This document shows, in pieces, positions 6,024-6,409 of a stretch of DNA of 6,409 nt. The stretch is from CAZHJE01 sp964532965 (lineage in GTDB: Bacteria; Patescibacteriota; WWE3; UBA101185; UBA10185). Both the position numbers and the translations under genes were made by a program. Each line of letters opens with the position of its first letter. Position 1 is the stretch's first letter. The DNA is taken from assembly GCA_964532965.1 (NCBI GenBank), contig CAZHJE010000040.1:1-6409 (forward strand). The letters run 5' to 3'. Under the pieces are notes generated by a model that ran no database searches, was not told where the DNA came from, and saw nothing but the letters and a program-made list of their open reading frames with translations.

Positions 6024-6045
6024 TACCGTTAACTTATTGTACCAT
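6017..6045 (+). promoter_or_regulatory. Promoter of the 108-residue ORF
   Basis: A perfect TTGACA (6017-6022) is followed after 17 bp by TACCAT (6040-6045, four of six consensus bases). Transcription would begin near 6052, only about 5 nt before ATG 6057, which leaves no room for a Shine-Dalgarno site and implies leaderless or near-leaderless translation. Confidence 0.55.
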
Positions 6046-6056
6046 CCACAATAAGT

Positions 6057-6383
6057 ATGAATAAAGCACTAAACATACAAGGTATTTTATTAACATATAA
6101 CAAAAGTAAGATATTACATAAATATGTGGATCTAAACCATCTAAAACTAGCCGGTGATAATATTAGTACTTTTTTATTCGAGGTTACGGAGAAAGAGATA
6201 ACACTCGAACTTCTAACAATAATTGAAAAAAATATACTAAATGTTTGGTATTGGGGGCTAGTAAACTATGAAAATAGCAAAGACAGCGGTAGACAAACAT
6301 TTAGATCAATTGATAGAAACAACTCTATACAAACAAAAGCATTTGAAAAGCTACTACACATAGTTATAAACTTAATCCCCTAA
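6057..6383 (+). CDS. Hypothetical protein, no recognised family
   Basis: A 108-residue ORF (ATG 6057, TAA 6381-6383) that I do not recognise. It has no signal peptide or clear membrane helix. It is rich in Ile, Leu, Asn and Lys, with hydrophobic-polar alternation in residues 43-65 (VTEKEITLELLTIIEKN) and 93-107 suggesting helices, an aromatic patch VWYWGLVNY (63-71) and a basic, Arg/Asp/Ser-rich stretch around residues 76-90. That it is a real gene rests on a well-placed TTGACA/TACCAT promoter just upstream and on the lack of any competing long ORF; its composition matches its neighbours in being AT-rich. A small soluble cytosolic protein is most likely. Function is unknown. Confidence 0.5.
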   Translation: MNKALNIQGILLTYNKSKILHKYVDLNHLKLAGDNISTFLFEVTEKEITLELLTIIEKNILNVWYWGLVNYENSKDSGRQTFRSIDRNNSIQTKAFEKLLHIVINLIP

Positions 6384-6403
6384 CATGTAACTGCATTGTT
6401 AGG
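6379..6403. repeat. Inverted repeat over the stop codon at the window end
   Basis: CCTAAC (6379-6384) pairs with GTTAGG (6398-6403), extended by ATG (6385-6387) with CAT (6394-6396) around a single bulged T, leaving a 6-nt loop: nine pairs in all. The stem contains the TAA of the 108-residue ORF. It may be the stem of an intrinsic terminator whose T-run would lie beyond 6409; the six visible bases after it (TGACAC) are not a T-run, so this is undecided. Confidence 0.45.
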
Positions 6404-6409
6404 TGACAC

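Noticed and set aside
6252..6262. Second CsoR site suggested by a GGGGG run
   Set aside because: Only one arm is present with no inverted C-run, and it lies within an ORF far from a promoter.
6378..6404. Integron attC recombination site
   Set aside because: The right core GTTAGGT fits but the left core is CCCTAAC rather than RYYYAAC, there are no L boxes, and the element is less than half the minimum attC length.

Overview
The window is AT-rich (roughly two thirds A+T) bacterial DNA read with the standard code: TGA ends the DsbD-like gene at 2570-2572 and no gene needs TGA recoding. Small compact genes with overlapping or near-abutting ends, weak or missing Shine-Dalgarno sequences, short predicted leaders and an HMA/DsbD-like/cupredoxin fusion protein suggest an uncultured low-GC lineage such as a Patescibacteria (CPR) member. 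That taxonomic guess is inference; there is no marker gene here. A run of 100 Ns at 4011-4110 shows that this is a scaffold from a draft or metagenomic assembly.

Region 1 (1-840, + strand): the tail of a possible upstream gene, then a DUF1428/YbaA-type protein and an SRPBCC/AHSA1-type protein that overlap by 8 bp. They look translationally coupled.

Region 2 (841-4500, + strand): a self-contained copper-response operon. A TTGACA-N18-TATGCT promoter has a perfect 8-bp inverted repeat (TATCCCCC / GGGGGATA) over its predicted start point, which is the arrangement expected for CsoR repression. It drives csoR (Cys-His-Cys Cu(I) site intact), a 455-residue fusion of a cytosolic HMA domain, a seven-helix DsbD/TauE-like membrane domain and an extracytoplasmic cupredoxin domain, an untracked 27-residue single-helix peptide, and a CopA-type P1B-1 copper ATPase. 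The ATPase is split by the N-gap, which hides most of its nucleotide-binding domain, and the 100-N size is a placeholder. Likely logic: Cu(I) releases CsoR, CopA pumps Cu(I) out of the cytoplasm, and the fusion protein binds copper on both faces of the membrane, possibly passing it across or using intramembrane cysteines for redox.

Region 3 (4501-4653): a convergent intergenic gap with weak hairpins and no gene.

Region 4 (4654-5974, - strand): a two-gene unit, a membrane-anchored protein of unknown function followed by a small alpha/beta hydrolase.

Region 5 (5975-6409): a divergent promoter region in which two -35 boxes occupy almost the same bases, then a 108-residue + strand ORF of no recognised family, with an imperfect hairpin over its stop codon at the window end.

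The copper operon's components are known families. The less described parts are the three-domain fusion, the 27-residue peptide inside the operon and the orphan proteins at the right end.
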